Assembly (NCBI GenBank): GCA_033795365.1
Contig: JARYGU010000002.1
Location: 124,001-188,000 of the forward strand
Origin: JARYGU01 sp033795365
GTDB lineage: Bacteria > Pseudomonadota > Alphaproteobacteria > Rhizobiales > Rhizobiaceae
Direction of reading: 5' to 3'
DNA length: 64,000 nucleotides
The notes beneath the pieces are model-generated. The model saw only the letters and a list, made by a program, of their open reading frames with translations, was not told the origin of the DNA and ran no database searches. The position numbers were made by a program, and so were the translations under genes. Positions within the stretch are counted from its first letter, which is position 1. Every line of letters begins with the position of its first letter. Of this stretch, positions 8,045 through 18,102 are shown piece after piece.

Positions 8045-8431
8045 ATGTTTAGAACCTTCGACGTCATTCTGATCGCAGTCATGACCGCCGCCGCGACGAT
8101 CACCTATTCGATCAAGCACCAGGCCGAAAACAAGCTGTCCGAGGTCCGAAAGCTCGACGCCGAGATCAAGCTCGAGGAGGACACGATCGACCTGCTGAAA
8201 GCCGATTGGGCGCTGCTGACCCAGCCGAACCGCCTCAACCGATTGGTCAAGGTGTTCGAACACGATCTTCAGCTCGTGCCGACGGAATCGACCCAACTCG
8301 CCCAGCCGAACGAATTGCCGATGCGCGCGGCCGATCTTCCCAGACCCGAGGGCGAAGAGGACACCGTGGCCGAGGCGATACGCGAGGCCGAAAATACGGA
8401 CAGCATCGCAACAGGATCGGTGGCACGCTGA
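8045..8431 (+). CDS. ftsL: Cell division protein FtsL
   Basis: 128 aa bitopic membrane protein of the divisome FtsQLB complex. A short cytosolic N-terminus is followed by one membrane helix (about residues 5-22) and a periplasmic coiled coil (heptads in SIKHQAENKLSEVRKLDAEI through about residue 55). An alphaproteobacterial acidic tail follows. Identification rests on topology and its position between rsmH and ftsI, since FtsL sequence is weakly conserved. Its TGA overlaps the ATG of ftsI. Confidence 0.92.
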   Translation: MFRTFDVILIAVMTAAATITYSIKHQAENKLSEVRKLDAEIKLEEDTIDLLKADWALLTQPNRLNRLVKVFEHDLQLVPTESTQLAQPNELPMRAADLPRPEGEEDTVAEAIREAENTDSIATGSVAR

Positions 8432-10176
8432 TGTCGTTTCTCTCCCGGATCATGCTGGTCAAAAGCAAGGCGCATTTTTCCACAGGCAACAGGCGCGCTA
8501 CGGACGCACTTGCCGAAGCGGCATTCGAAGGAACGCGAAAGAAGAGCGGCACGCAGGCCCGCAGCCGCGTCGCGGTGATCATCGCCTGCTTCGGGCTCGT
8601 CTATTGCGTGATCGGCGGACGTCTCGTCCAATACGGCATGGCAATGCCTGAGACGGTCTCCAGCATCGGCCCGGCAGACCACCTCATGGCTTCGCGGCCT
8701 GATATCGTCGATCGCAACGGCGAGATCCTCGCGACCGACATCCGCACCGTTTCCCTCTATGCTGAGCCGCACAAGATCGTCGACGCGGACGAGGCGGTCG
8801 AATTGCTGCGCACGGTCCTGCCGGATCTGGACACGCGCTCGACCTATCGCAAGCTTACGTCCAAGTCCCGCTTCCAGTGGCTGCGCCGGCAGCTCACGCC
8901 CAAGCAGCAGAGCAGCATCCTCGCGCTCGGCATTCCCGGCGTCGGTTTCCGGCCGGAAAAGCGCCGTTTCTATCCGGGCGGGCATACTGCCTCCCACATC
9001 GTCGGCCACGTCAATATCGACAACCGCGGCATCGCCGGCATGGAGCGCTATATCGACAGCCAGGGTCTTGCCGATCTTGCCGCAATCGGCATGACCAGCG
9101 ACGTCAAGCTGGAGCCGGTGCGGCTCTCCATCGATCTGCGCGTGCAGGCGATCGTGCGTGACGTGGTCGCCGAGGGCATGGTCAAATACAAGGCGCTTGC
9201 CGCCGGCGCCGTCGTGCTCGACGTTCATACCGGCGAGGTTCTCGCCATGGCGTCGGTCCCGGACTACGATCCGAACAACCCGGCCGAAGGAGCCAAGGAC
9301 GGCTGGATGAACCGGATGTCGAACGGCACGTTCGAGATGGGGTCCACCTTCAAGAGCTTCACCACCGCGATGGCGCTCGATTCGGGCAAGGTCACGCTCA
9401 GGGACAGCTTCGACGCCACCCGCGCCATCCGCATCGGCGGCTTCACCATCAACGATTTCCACGGCAAGCACCGCGTCCTGACGGTGCCCGAGATCTTCCA
9501 GTATTCGTCCAACATCGGTACGGCCAAGATGGCCGACATCATCGGGATTCCCGGGCATCAGGAATTCCTGACCCGTCTCGGGCTTCTGACGAAGCTCGAA
9601 ACGGAATTGCCGGAAGTCAAGGCGCCGACGCAGCCGAGGGAATGGAAGAAGATCAATTCGATCACCATCTCCTTCGGTCACGGCGTCTCCACCACGCCGC
9701 TTCAGACCGCGGTCGCCGCCGCTGCCCTGATGAACGGCGGAAAGCTCATCAACCCGACGTTCCTGCCGCGTTCGCGCGATGAGGCGGATGCGATGGCGAA
9801 GGTCGTGGTCAAGCAGTCGACCGTGGATGACATGCGTTATCTCTTCAAGCTCAACGGCAATGACGGCTCCGGCCGGCGCGCGCTGGTGCCTGGCTTCAAT
9901 GTCGGCGGCAAGACGGGTACGGCCAACAAGGTGGTCAACGGGCGCTACTCCAATACGAAGAACTTCAACGCGTTCCTCTCCGCCTTCCCGATAGACGATC
10001 CCAAATATGTCGTGCTCACCTTCATCGACGCTCCGGAGACCGGAGAGGGCGGAGGCCGTACCGCCGGCCTCAATGCTGCGCCGATGGTGGGCGAGATCAT
10101 TCGCCGCTCCGCCGCTCTTCTCGGTGTAAAGCCGAAGTTCGGAGAGGACGGCTCTGCCTTGCTTGTGTCTTATTGA
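8431..10176 (+). CDS. ftsI: Peptidoglycan transpeptidase FtsI (PBP3)
   Basis: 581 aa class B penicillin-binding protein that cross-links septal peptidoglycan. One membrane helix lies near residues 46-66, then a PBP dimerisation domain (RPDIVDRNGEILATDI) and the transpeptidase domain. The catalytic triad motifs are all present: S305-T-F-K308, S359-S-N361 and K494-T-G496. The start at 8431 overlaps the ftsL stop; a longer open frame to 8206 runs inside ftsL and is rejected. It works with the SEDS polymerase FtsW encoded downstream. Confidence 0.96.
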   Translation: MSFLSRIMLVKSKAHFSTGNRRATDALAEAAFEGTRKKSGTQARSRVAVIIACFGLVYCVIGGRLVQYGMAMPETVSSIGPADHLMASRPDIVDRNGEILATDIRTVSLYAEPHKIVDADEAVELLRTVLPDLDTRSTYRKLTSKSRFQWLRRQLTPKQQSSILALGIPGVGFRPEKRRFYPGGHTASHIVGHVNIDNRGIAGMERYIDSQGLADLAAIGMTSDVKLEPVRLSIDLRVQAIVRDVVAEGMVKYKALAAGAVVLDVHTGEVLAMASVPDYDPNNPAEGAKDGWMNRMSNGTFEMGSTFKSFTTAMALDSGKVTLRDSFDATRAIRIGGFTINDFHGKHRVLTVPEIFQYSSNIGTAKMADIIGIPGHQEFLTRLGLLTKLETELPEVKAPTQPREWKKINSITISFGHGVSTTPLQTAVAAAALMNGGKLINPTFLPRSRDEADAMAKVVVKQSTVDDMRYLFKLNGNDGSGRRALVPGFNVGGKTGTANKVVNGRYSNTKNFNAFLSAFPIDDPKYVVLTFIDAPETGEGGGRTAGLNAAPMVGEIIRRSAALLGVKPKFGEDGSALLVSY

Positions 10177-10241
10177 GCGGAGAAGACGAAACGACGATTC
10201 GGAAGGCGGATTGCTTCGAATCGACAGCAACAGAGCAGACC

Positions 10242-11693
10242 ATGAAGATCAGCGACCTCGCGGGAACCGAATTTCTAGATCTTGGCCCAGCCGCAGCAAC
10301 TGTGGTGAACGGCATAACCTCCGACAGCCGAAAGGTTTCGGCAGGCAGCCTGTTCGTCGCCCTGCCGGGCACGAAGGCGGATGGCGCCTCCTTCATAGAC
10401 GATGCGGTTCGCCGGGGTGCATCCGCCGTGGTGGTGGCGGACGGCGTGAGCGTCGATGCGGGCGTGCCGGTGCTGAAGGTCAAGGAGCCGCGCCATTTCC
10501 TGGCGCTGGCGGCCGCTCGTTTCTACGGGCGCCAGCCGGAGACCATGGTCGCGGTCACGGGTACGGCAGGAAAGACCTCGGTCGCATCCTTCACCCGGCA
10601 GATATGGGCGCAAGCTGGGTATGCGGCGGCAATGATCGGCACGACCGGCGTCGTGGCGCCCGGGCGCAACGACTACGGTTCCCTGACGACGCCCGATCCC
10701 GTTTCCCTGCATCAGCTTCTTGCCGAACTTGCCGACGCCGGCGTGACGCATGCGGCGATGGAGGCTTCGAGCCACGGCCTCGATCAGGCGCGCCTCGATG
10801 GCGTGCGCCTTGCCGCCGCCGGCTTCACCAATCTCGGGCGCGACCACATGGACTACCACCCGACGGTGGAGCACTACATGGCCGCCAAGATGCGCCTCTT
10901 CGACACGCTTCTGCCGAAAGGGGCGCCGGCCATCATCTTCGCCGATGACGAATGGTCGCCGGTGGCGGCCGATTGCGCTGCAAGGGCCGGCCTCGACGTG
11001 CGCACGGTCGGGCGGAAGGGCGACTATCTGACGCTGAAGCGCGTCGAGCATTTCCGCCACAAGCAGATCGCGGAAGTTCACGTCGGGGACGACATCTACG
11101 AGGTCCACATCCCGCTTGCGGGAGATTTCCAGATCGCCAACGCTCTCGTTGCCGCGGGCCTCGCGATGGCGACCGGCGTCGGCGCCAAGGATGCGATGTC
11201 GGCGCTGGAGAAGCTGATAGGTGCTTCCGGCCGCCTCGAGCTCGTCGGACATGCGAAAAACGGTGCGCTCGCCTATGTCGATTATGCGCACAAGCCCGAT
11301 GCCCTCGAGAACGTGCTGACTTCGGTGCGGCCGTTCACCACGGGGCGCGTCATCGTCGTCTTCGGCTGCGGCGGCGATCGCGACAAGGGAAAACGGCCGA
11401 TCATGGGGGAGATAGCGACCCGGCTGGCCGACGTCGTCATCGTCACCGACGACAATCCCCGCTCCGAAATCCCCGAAGTCATACGTTCCGAAATCATGGC
11501 GGCGGCGAAAGGCGCCGCGGAAATCGGCGACAGGGCGCAGGCGATCCGTGCCGCCGTCGCCATGCTGCAGTCGGGCGACACGCTGATCGTTGCCGGCAAG
11601 GGACATGAGGAAGGCCAGACGGTCGGTTCCGTCACCTTGCCGTTCTCCGATCATGCGGAGGTCCGCAAAGCCTTGGAGGAACTTGACCGTTGA
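10242..11693 (+). CDS. murE: UDP-MurNAc-L-Ala-D-Glu:meso-DAP ligase
   Basis: 483 aa Mur ligase adding the third stem-peptide residue in the cytosol with ATP. The N-terminal UDP-binding domain has GITSDSRKVSAGSLFVALPG; the P-loop GTAGKTS is at 107-113; the C-terminal domain has the DDNPRSE motif that selects meso-diaminopimelate rather than lysine. The ATG at 10242 is preferred over an upstream in-frame start at 10173 because MKISDLAG begins the family alignment. It is 65 nt after ftsI, and its TGA overlaps the murF TTG start. Confidence 0.96.
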   Translation: MKISDLAGTEFLDLGPAAATVVNGITSDSRKVSAGSLFVALPGTKADGASFIDDAVRRGASAVVVADGVSVDAGVPVLKVKEPRHFLALAAARFYGRQPETMVAVTGTAGKTSVASFTRQIWAQAGYAAAMIGTTGVVAPGRNDYGSLTTPDPVSLHQLLAELADAGVTHAAMEASSHGLDQARLDGVRLAAAGFTNLGRDHMDYHPTVEHYMAAKMRLFDTLLPKGAPAIIFADDEWSPVAADCAARAGLDVRTVGRKGDYLTLKRVEHFRHKQIAEVHVGDDIYEVHIPLAGDFQIANALVAAGLAMATGVGAKDAMSALEKLIGASGRLELVGHAKNGALAYVDYAHKPDALENVLTSVRPFTTGRVIVVFGCGGDRDKGKRPIMGEIATRLADVVIVTDDNPRSEIPEVIRSEIMAAAKGAAEIGDRAQAIRAAVAMLQSGDTLIVAGKGHEEGQTVGSVTLPFSDHAEVRKALEELDR

Positions 11694-13123
11694 ATTGGCT
11701 CTGGACAAGTGAGGACATCGTCGCGGCGACGCATGGCCGCCCTATCGGAAGCCTGCCGCAGGGTATAACCGGCATTTCCATCGACAGCCGCTCGATCAAG
11801 GAAGGGGAGGCATTCTTCGCCATCAGGGGCGAGCGGATGGACGGCCACGATTTTGCCGGCATAGCGGCTGCGAACGGGGCGTCGCTGCTCGTCGTCAGCG
11901 AGGCGAAGCTGCCGGCGCTCGGGCGTCTGACCGTTCCGATGATCGTCGTTCCCGACGTGCTGCAGGCCCTTGTCGACCTTGGATGCGCAGCCCGCGACCG
12001 GAGCGCCGCAAGGATCATCGCCGTGACCGGATCGGTCGGCAAGACCACGACCAAGGAGATGCTGCGCCACGCGCTTTCCGCCTGTGGCAGCGTGCATGCA
12101 TCTGTCGCGTCATTCAACAATCACTGGGGCGTTCCGTTGACGCTCGCGCGCATGCCGGAGAACACCAGCTACGGCGTGTTCGAAATCGGCATGAATCATC
12201 CCGACGAGATCCGCCCGCTTGCTAAGATGGTACGCCCGCATGTGGCGATCATCACCACGGTGGCCCCCGTTCATATCGGCCACTTCAAGGATATATCCGA
12301 GATCGCCGCCGCCAAGGCCGAAATATTCGAAGGCATCGTCGCGGGAGGCCATGCGCTTCTCAATCGGGACAACGACCAATTCAAGCGTCTGGAGCAGGCG
12401 GCGCGGGAAGCCGACGTGACGAATATCGAAACCTTCGGCGCGCATGCGAAGTCCGATTTCCGGCTGATCGAATTCGCGAGCGGCCCTCAGGGCAACGTAT
12501 TGTGGGCCGCCGTCGGCGGCCAGACGCTGGAAATCCCCATGGAAGCGCCGGGCCGCCATCTTGCGGAGAACGCGGTAGCGGTTCTCGGCGCCGCGCATCT
12601 CGTCGGCGCGGATATCGAAAAGGTGATGACGGCGATTGCGCATTTCTCGCCGGGGAAGGGGCGCGGCGAGCGCCACCGGCTCCTGGTTCCCGGCGGAACG
12701 ATTACCGTGATAGACGAGAGCTACAACGCCAATCCGGCTTCGGTGCGGGCGACGCTGGCGCTGCTGCGCGACACGCTTCCGGGCGAGGGCGGACGCAGGA
12801 TCGCGGTGCTCGGCGACATGCTGGAGCTCGGTGAAAACGCGGCGAAAATCCATCAGGACCTGGCGGGACCGATTGTCGAGGCGGGCATTTCCGACGTCTG
12901 GCTTGCCGGAGAGTCGATCGCAGCACTTAAGGACGCACTGCCTGAAACCGTCAATGTCGAGTATTACGGCGACGCCGGATCGCTTGCGCAATTTGCGTCC
13001 CAAGCGGTCAGGGCAGGCGACGTATTGATGATCAAGGCTTCGAACAGCATCGGATTTGCGAAGGTCGTTCAGGCTTTGCTGGACAAGTATCCGCCGGTCT
13101 CGGAGGCGGGGCGCGTAATATAA
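11690..13123 (+). CDS. murF: UDP-MurNAc-tripeptide--D-Ala-D-Ala ligase
   Basis: 477 aa last cytosolic Mur ligase, attaching D-Ala-D-Ala. GISIDSRSIKEGEAFFAIRG belongs to the UDP-binding domain, the P-loop GSVGKTT is at 114-120, NNHWGVPLTLARMP and DESYNANPASVRATL follow. The start is a TTG that overlaps the murE stop as TTGA, with GGAGG about 10 nt upstream inside murE; no ATG in frame is better placed. A 119-bp gap to mraY follows. Confidence 0.95.
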   Translation: MNWLWTSEDIVAATHGRPIGSLPQGITGISIDSRSIKEGEAFFAIRGERMDGHDFAGIAAANGASLLVVSEAKLPALGRLTVPMIVVPDVLQALVDLGCAARDRSAARIIAVTGSVGKTTTKEMLRHALSACGSVHASVASFNNHWGVPLTLARMPENTSYGVFEIGMNHPDEIRPLAKMVRPHVAIITTVAPVHIGHFKDISEIAAAKAEIFEGIVAGGHALLNRDNDQFKRLEQAAREADVTNIETFGAHAKSDFRLIEFASGPQGNVLWAAVGGQTLEIPMEAPGRHLAENAVAVLGAAHLVGADIEKVMTAIAHFSPGKGRGERHRLLVPGGTITVIDESYNANPASVRATLALLRDTLPGEGGRRIAVLGDMLELGENAAKIHQDLAGPIVEAGISDVWLAGESIAALKDALPETVNVEYYGDAGSLAQFASQAVRAGDVLMIKASNSIGFAKVVQALLDKYPPVSEAGRVI

Positions 13124-13242
13124 CGGGGGATTGGACTGGCGCGCGCTTGCCGTCTCTCACACTTTGAATTTGGTGCGGTTATCCTTCGTTTCGGTGATTC
13201 CGTTGGCCGGGACCGCCGCAAACCTTTGGGGAAAGGTCCAGA

Positions 13243-14343
13243 ATGCTGCTTTGGCTTGTTGAACTGGCAGATACTTTTCAAGTCTTCAACCTGTTCAGAT
13301 ATATTACCTTCCGCACCGGTGGCGCACTCTTCACCTCCGCCTTGATCGTCTTTCTCTTCGGGCCGCGGATCATCTCGTCGCTGCGCGTGCGCCAGGGAAA
13401 GGGACAGCCGATCCGGGCCGATGGTCCGCAGACGCATTTCAAGAAGGCCGGCACGCCCACCATGGGCGGCCTGATGATCCTCGCGGGGATCGTCGGCAGC
13501 TCCCTGTTCTGGGCCGATCTCTCGAACGTCTATGTGGTCGCGACACTGCTCGTCACGCTCGGTTTCGGCGCGATCGGCTTTTACGACGACTATCTCAAGG
13601 TGACGAAACAGACCGACAAGGGCTTTTCCGGCAAGGCGCGGCTCGGGCTGGAATTCGTGATCGCCGGCATCGCGACCTTCTTCATGATGCGGGCCGCGCT
13701 TTCGGCCGGCGCGGCGGGGTCCACGTTCGGCTCGTCGGTCGCCTTTCCCTTCTTCAAGGATCTTCTTCTCAATCTCGGTATTTTCTTCGTTCTTTTCGGC
13801 GGCTTCGTCATCGTTGCGGCCGGCAATGCCGTGAACCTTACCGACGGGCTCGACGGCCTTGCCACCGTTCCGGTGATGATTTCCGCCGCCGCCTTCGGCC
13901 TCATCGCCTATCTGGCGGGCAATGCGGTCTTCGCCAACTATCTGCAGATCCATTTCGTGCCCGGCACGGGCGAGCTCGCGGTCATCCTCGGCGCGGTGAT
14001 CGGAGCCGGTCTCGGCTTTCTCTGGTTCAACGCTCCGCCTGCGGCGATCTTCATGGGTGACACCGGCTCTCTCGCGCTCGGCGGTCTCATCGGCAGCGTC
14101 GCGGTCGCCACCAAGCACGAGATCGTCATGGCGATCATCGGCGGCCTATTCGTCATCGAAACGCTTTCGGTGATCATACAGGTGGCATCCTTCAAGATGA
14201 CCGGCAGGCGCGTGTTCCTGATGGCGCCGATACACCATCACTTCGAAAAGAAGGGATGGACCGAGAGCCAGGTCGTCATCCGCTTCTGGATCATCGCCGT
14301 CATCCTGGCGATGGTCGGTCTTTCCACCCTCAAGCTCAGGTGA
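13243..14343 (+). CDS. mraY: Phospho-MurNAc-pentapeptide transferase
   Basis: 366 aa polytopic inner-membrane enzyme making lipid I from UDP-MurNAc-pentapeptide and undecaprenyl phosphate. About ten membrane segments. Diagnostic motifs are GTPTMGGL, the paired Asp in GFYDDYLKV, GNAVNLTDGLDGLA, FMGDTGSLALGG, and the cytosolic loop PIHHHFEKKGW near the C-terminus. Length matches the family. It ends 7 nt before murD. Confidence 0.97.
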   Translation: MLLWLVELADTFQVFNLFRYITFRTGGALFTSALIVFLFGPRIISSLRVRQGKGQPIRADGPQTHFKKAGTPTMGGLMILAGIVGSSLFWADLSNVYVVATLLVTLGFGAIGFYDDYLKVTKQTDKGFSGKARLGLEFVIAGIATFFMMRAALSAGAAGSTFGSSVAFPFFKDLLLNLGIFFVLFGGFVIVAAGNAVNLTDGLDGLATVPVMISAAAFGLIAYLAGNAVFANYLQIHFVPGTGELAVILGAVIGAGLGFLWFNAPPAAIFMGDTGSLALGGLIGSVAVATKHEIVMAIIGGLFVIETLSVIIQVASFKMTGRRVFLMAPIHHHFEKKGWTESQVVIRFWIIAVILAMVGLSTLKLR

Positions 14344-14350
14344 CCTTGCG

Positions 14351-15754
14351 ATGATCCCGGTCACAACATTCAAGGACAGAACCGTCACGCTCTTCGGCCT
14401 CGGCGGTTCCGGACTTGCGACCGCGCTGGCCTTGGCTGCCGGGGGAGCGAAGGTGATCGCCTGGGACGACAATCCGGACAGTGTCGCCAATGCGGAGGCG
14501 GCTGGCGTCGCTACAGGCGACCTGAGGCAAATCGACTGGTCTTGCGTGTCCGCGCTGGTGTTGTCGCCGGGCGTGCCGCTGACTCATCCGAAACCGCACT
14601 GGACGGTCGATCTTGCCCGTGCCGCCGGCGCCGAGATCATCGGCGATGTCGAGCTTTTCGTGCGCGAACGTCGGGCGCATGCGCCGGATTGCCCCTTCAT
14701 AGCGATCACCGGGACCAACGGAAAGTCCACCACCACGGCCCTGATCGCCCATATTCTCAGGACCAGCGGCAGGGATACGCAACTCGGCGGCAATATCGGC
14801 ACGGCGGTCCTGACCCTCGACCCGCCGAAGGCCGGGCGCTTCTATGTCGTCGAATGCTCCTCCTACCAGATCGACCTCGCTCCGACGATCGACCCCTCTG
14901 CCGGCATCCTGCTCAACCTCACGCCCGATCATCTCGACCGGCACGGCACGATGCAGCACTATGCCGAGGTCAAGGAGCGGCTGGTGGCCGGAAGCAGGAC
15001 TGCCGTCATCGGCGTCGACGACACGTTCTCATCCCTGATCGCCGATCGCATTGAGCGGGCAGGAACGCAGGTCGTCCGCATCTCGCGCCGCAACGTGCTT
15101 GCGGACGGGCTCTATGCCGAAGGCGCGCGCATATTGCAGGCGCGGGGCGGGAGCGCACGCGAACTGGCGGACCTTTCCGAAATCCAGACGCTGCGCGGCA
15201 GCCACAATGCACAGAACGCCGCCGCCGCGATCGGTGCCTGCCTTGCGGTCGGCGTTACGGCGGGCGAGATTCGCGCCGGCCTCAATTCGTTCCCCGGGCT
15301 CAAGCACCGCATGCAGCCGGTTGCGCGCCGCGGCGACGTGATCTTCGTCAACGATTCGAAGGCCACGAATGCGGATGCGGCGGCGCCGGCTCTCTCAAGC
15401 TACGATCGCATCTACTGGATTGCCGGGGGGCTGCCCAAGGAAGGCGGGATCGCATCGCTTGCGGGCTTCTTCCCGAAGATCGCCAAGGCCTATCTCATCG
15501 GCGAGGCGGCGCCGGCCTTCGCGGCGACGCTGGGGGATGGCGTGCCTTACGAGATTTCCGGAACGCTGGAGCGCGCCGTCGCACACGCCGCCGCGGATGC
15601 AGAGACCGACCGGGGAGGCCCCTCGGTGGTGATGCTGTCCCCGGCTTGCGCAAGCTTCGACCAGTACAAGAACTTTGAAGTGAGAGGCGATGCCTTCGTC
15701 AGCCATGTCGCGGCCCTGCCGGGCGTGATCATGCTGATCGGGGACAATTCTTGA
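14351..15754 (+). CDS. murD: UDP-MurNAc-L-alanine--D-glutamate ligase
   Basis: 467 aa cytosolic ligase adding D-Glu. The N-terminal Rossmann domain has LFGLGGSGLATA, the P-loop GTNGKST is at 121-127, ECSSYQ and LNLTPDHLDRH mark the central domain, and FVNDSKATNADAA and LSPACASFDQYKNFEVRGD the C-terminal domain. The next gene, ftsW, starts 13 nt after the stop. Confidence 0.96.
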   Translation: MIPVTTFKDRTVTLFGLGGSGLATALALAAGGAKVIAWDDNPDSVANAEAAGVATGDLRQIDWSCVSALVLSPGVPLTHPKPHWTVDLARAAGAEIIGDVELFVRERRAHAPDCPFIAITGTNGKSTTTALIAHILRTSGRDTQLGGNIGTAVLTLDPPKAGRFYVVECSSYQIDLAPTIDPSAGILLNLTPDHLDRHGTMQHYAEVKERLVAGSRTAVIGVDDTFSSLIADRIERAGTQVVRISRRNVLADGLYAEGARILQARGGSARELADLSEIQTLRGSHNAQNAAAAIGACLAVGVTAGEIRAGLNSFPGLKHRMQPVARRGDVIFVNDSKATNADAAAPALSSYDRIYWIAGGLPKEGGIASLAGFFPKIAKAYLIGEAAPAFAATLGDGVPYEISGTLERAVAHAAADAETDRGGPSVVMLSPACASFDQYKNFEVRGDAFVSHVAALPGVIMLIGDNS

Positions 15755-15767
15755 AGGGATCGAAACG

Positions 15768-16922
15768 ATGGTAAGCCGAGCAGAGCGTGGACCGGTCGCA
15801 GACTGGTTCTGGACGATAGACAGGTTTTTCCTCGCCGCCTTCATACTGTTGATGGGGGTAGGCTTCATACTCTCCTTCGCGGCAAGCCCGCCGGTCGCCG
15901 AACGCCTCGGCCTCGACAGCTTCCATTTCGTGAAGCGCCATGCGGTATTCCTGCTGCCGGCGGCGGCGATCATGGTCGGCATCTCGTTCATGTCCCCGCG
16001 CCAGGTCCGGCGAACGGCGATGATCCTGCTCATCGTCTCGCTCGCCATGATGGTGCTGGCGCTCTTCTTCGGCGTCGAAGTCAAGGGCGCCCGGCGCTGG
16101 ATATCGATCGGAAGCTTCTCCATCCAGCCGTCGGAATTCATGAAGCCAGCTTTCGTGGTCATCTGCGCCTGGCTCTTTTCCGAACATGCACGCCAGCCGG
16201 AAATTCCCGGCAATCTCTTCGCTATCATCCTCTTCGGCATCGTTGCGGCGCTGCTCGTCGCCCAGCCGGACCTCGGGCAGACGATCCTGACCACCGCCGT
16301 CTGGGGCGGCATGTTCTTCATGGCGGGCATGCCCTGGATCTGGATCGTGCTTCTCGGCGGAACCGCCGCCGGCAGCCTTATTGGCGCCTATTACCTCTTT
16401 CCCCATGTGGCCGGCCGTATCGACCGGTTCCTGACCGGGGAGGGCGACACCTTCCAGATGGACACCGCACGCGAGGCCATCATCCGCGGCAACTGGTTCG
16501 GGCAGGGGCCGGGCGAGGGCACCGTCAAGCGGATCATCCCTGACAGCCACACCGACTTCATCTTCTCGGTTGCGGCCGAAGAGTTCGGTATTCTCTTCTG
16601 CATGGTGGTCGTCGCGATCTTTGCCTTCGTGGTATTGCGCGGCCTCTCGCATGCCTATCGCGAGCGCAACGACTTCACCCGTTTCGCCGTGGCGGGCCTC
16701 GCGCTGCAGATCGGCACGCAGTCGATGATCAATATCGGCGTGAACCTCGAGCTGCTGCCGGCGAAGGGCATGACGCTGCCGCTGATCTCCTATGGCGGCT
16801 CGTCGATGATCGCGATCTGCGTGACGGCCGGCTTCATCCTGGCACTGACCCGCCATCGGCCGGAAAAGCGCGCGTCGGAGCGCAGCCTCTTCCGTGGCGG
16901 CATCATGGCGGCGGCGGAATGA
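15768..16922 (+). CDS. ftsW: SEDS-family septal peptidoglycan polymerase FtsW
   Basis: 384 aa membrane protein of about ten helices, the glycosyltransferase partner of FtsI in the divisome. SEDS signatures seen: KGARRWISIGSFSIQPSEFM in the first third, QPDLGQT, the large periplasmic loop around YRERNDF, and NLELLPAKGMTLPLISYGGS near the C-terminus. FtsW rather than RodA is supported by the flanking murD and murG. Confidence 0.95.
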   Translation: MVSRAERGPVADWFWTIDRFFLAAFILLMGVGFILSFAASPPVAERLGLDSFHFVKRHAVFLLPAAAIMVGISFMSPRQVRRTAMILLIVSLAMMVLALFFGVEVKGARRWISIGSFSIQPSEFMKPAFVVICAWLFSEHARQPEIPGNLFAIILFGIVAALLVAQPDLGQTILTTAVWGGMFFMAGMPWIWIVLLGGTAAGSLIGAYYLFPHVAGRIDRFLTGEGDTFQMDTAREAIIRGNWFGQGPGEGTVKRIIPDSHTDFIFSVAAEEFGILFCMVVVAIFAFVVLRGLSHAYRERNDFTRFAVAGLALQIGTQSMINIGVNLELLPAKGMTLPLISYGGSSMIAICVTAGFILALTRHRPEKRASERSLFRGGIMAAAE

Positions 16923-16977
16923 GTTTCCTGCTTTCGGCCGTGGTTCACCCTGCGGACAGTCAGATGGAGCGAACCTG

Positions 16978-18102
16978 ATGACCAAGGGCATCATTCTTCT
17001 TGCCGCCGGCGGGACGGGAGGACACCTGTTCCCGGCCGAAGCGCTGGCGCATGAGCTGAAGGCCGGCGACTGGTCGGTCCATCTCGTGACGGACAGCCGG
17101 GCGGAGCGGTTCGCCGGAAAATTCCCGGCCGACGAGATCCATGTCGTGCCTTCGGCGACGATCGGCTCGAAGAACCCGGTCAAGCTGGTGAAATCGCTCT
17201 TCACGCTCTGGACCGGCATTCGCGCCGCGCGCCGCCTGATGTCGAGGCTTCGGCCCAAGGTGGTCGTCGGCTTCGGCGGCTATCCGACGGTGCCGCCGCT
17301 CCTGGCGGCGACCGGCATGGGCATTCCGTCGATGATCCACGAGCAGAACGCGGTTATGGGCCGTGCCAACAAGGCGCTTGCGCCGCGCGTCAAGGCGATA
17401 GCCGGCGGCTTCCTGCCGGAGACCGGCGGCCCTCACGCGGCAAAGACGGTGACGACCGGCAATCCGGTGCGTCCTGCGGTTCTGGCAGCGGCAGCAGTAC
17501 CCTACGTGGCCTCCGAGGCGGAGGCACCCTTCGAGCTCGTCGTCTTCGGCGGCAGTCAGGGCGCGCAGTTTTTTTCCAAGGCCGTCCCGCAGGCCGTTTC
17601 CCGGCTCGGCGAGATGAAGCGCGCCCGTCTCAGGATCACCCAGCAGGCGCGGCCCGAAGACCGCGAAGGCGTCACGGCCGTCTATGAGAAGCTCGGCATT
17701 CCGGCGGATGTATCGCCCTTATTTACGGACATGGCGGAGAGAATCGCGAAGGCGCATCTCGTCATTTGCCGTTCCGGCGCCTCGACCGTTTCCGAAATCT
17801 CGGTGATCGGGCGGCCGTCGATCCTCGTTCCCTATCCGTATGCGCTCGACCACGATCAGGCGGCCAATGCGGCCGCGCTCGCGGCGACAGGCGGCGCGCA
17901 GGTGATACCGCAGGCGGAGCTTTCCGCCGAGCGGCTGAGCACGCTCATCGCAGAAGCCATGAAGAAGCCCGCCGACATGGCCGCCATGGCAGCCAATGCG
18001 CGAAAGGCGGGCAAACCGGACGCCGCGCGCTTGCTCGCTGCCATGGTAGAGGCTATTGCGGGCGGCAGGACGATAGAGGAATTCAAGGGAGAACGGCCAT
18101 GA
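16978..18102 (+). CDS. murG: Lipid II synthase (undecaprenyl-PP-MurNAc-pentapeptide GlcNAc transferase)
   Basis: 374 aa GT28-family peripheral membrane enzyme adding GlcNAc to lipid I. AAGGTGGHLFPAEALA at the N-terminus is the first glycine-rich loop, GFGGYPTVPPLLAA follows, HEQNAVMGRANK is the lipid-I side signature, and the C-terminal domain has GGSQGAQFFS and CRSGASTVSEI for UDP-GlcNAc. The ATG at 16978 has a GGAG site; the upstream open frame would overlap ftsW. Its stop overlaps the murC ATG. Confidence 0.96.
   Translation: MTKGIILLAAGGTGGHLFPAEALAHELKAGDWSVHLVTDSRAERFAGKFPADEIHVVPSATIGSKNPVKLVKSLFTLWTGIRAARRLMSRLRPKVVVGFGGYPTVPPLLAATGMGIPSMIHEQNAVMGRANKALAPRVKAIAGGFLPETGGPHAAKTVTTGNPVRPAVLAAAAVPYVASEAEAPFELVVFGGSQGAQFFSKAVPQAVSRLGEMKRARLRITQQARPEDREGVTAVYEKLGIPADVSPLFTDMAERIAKAHLVICRSGASTVSEISVIGRPSILVPYPYALDHDQAANAAALAATGGAQVIPQAELSAERLSTLIAEAMKKPADMAAMAANARKAGKPDAARLLAAMVEAIAGGRTIEEFKGERP

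Noticed and set aside
8269..10230. A 653-codon minus-strand frame opposite ftsI
   Set aside because: Antisense shadow of a certain gene; composition is of the same artefact type.
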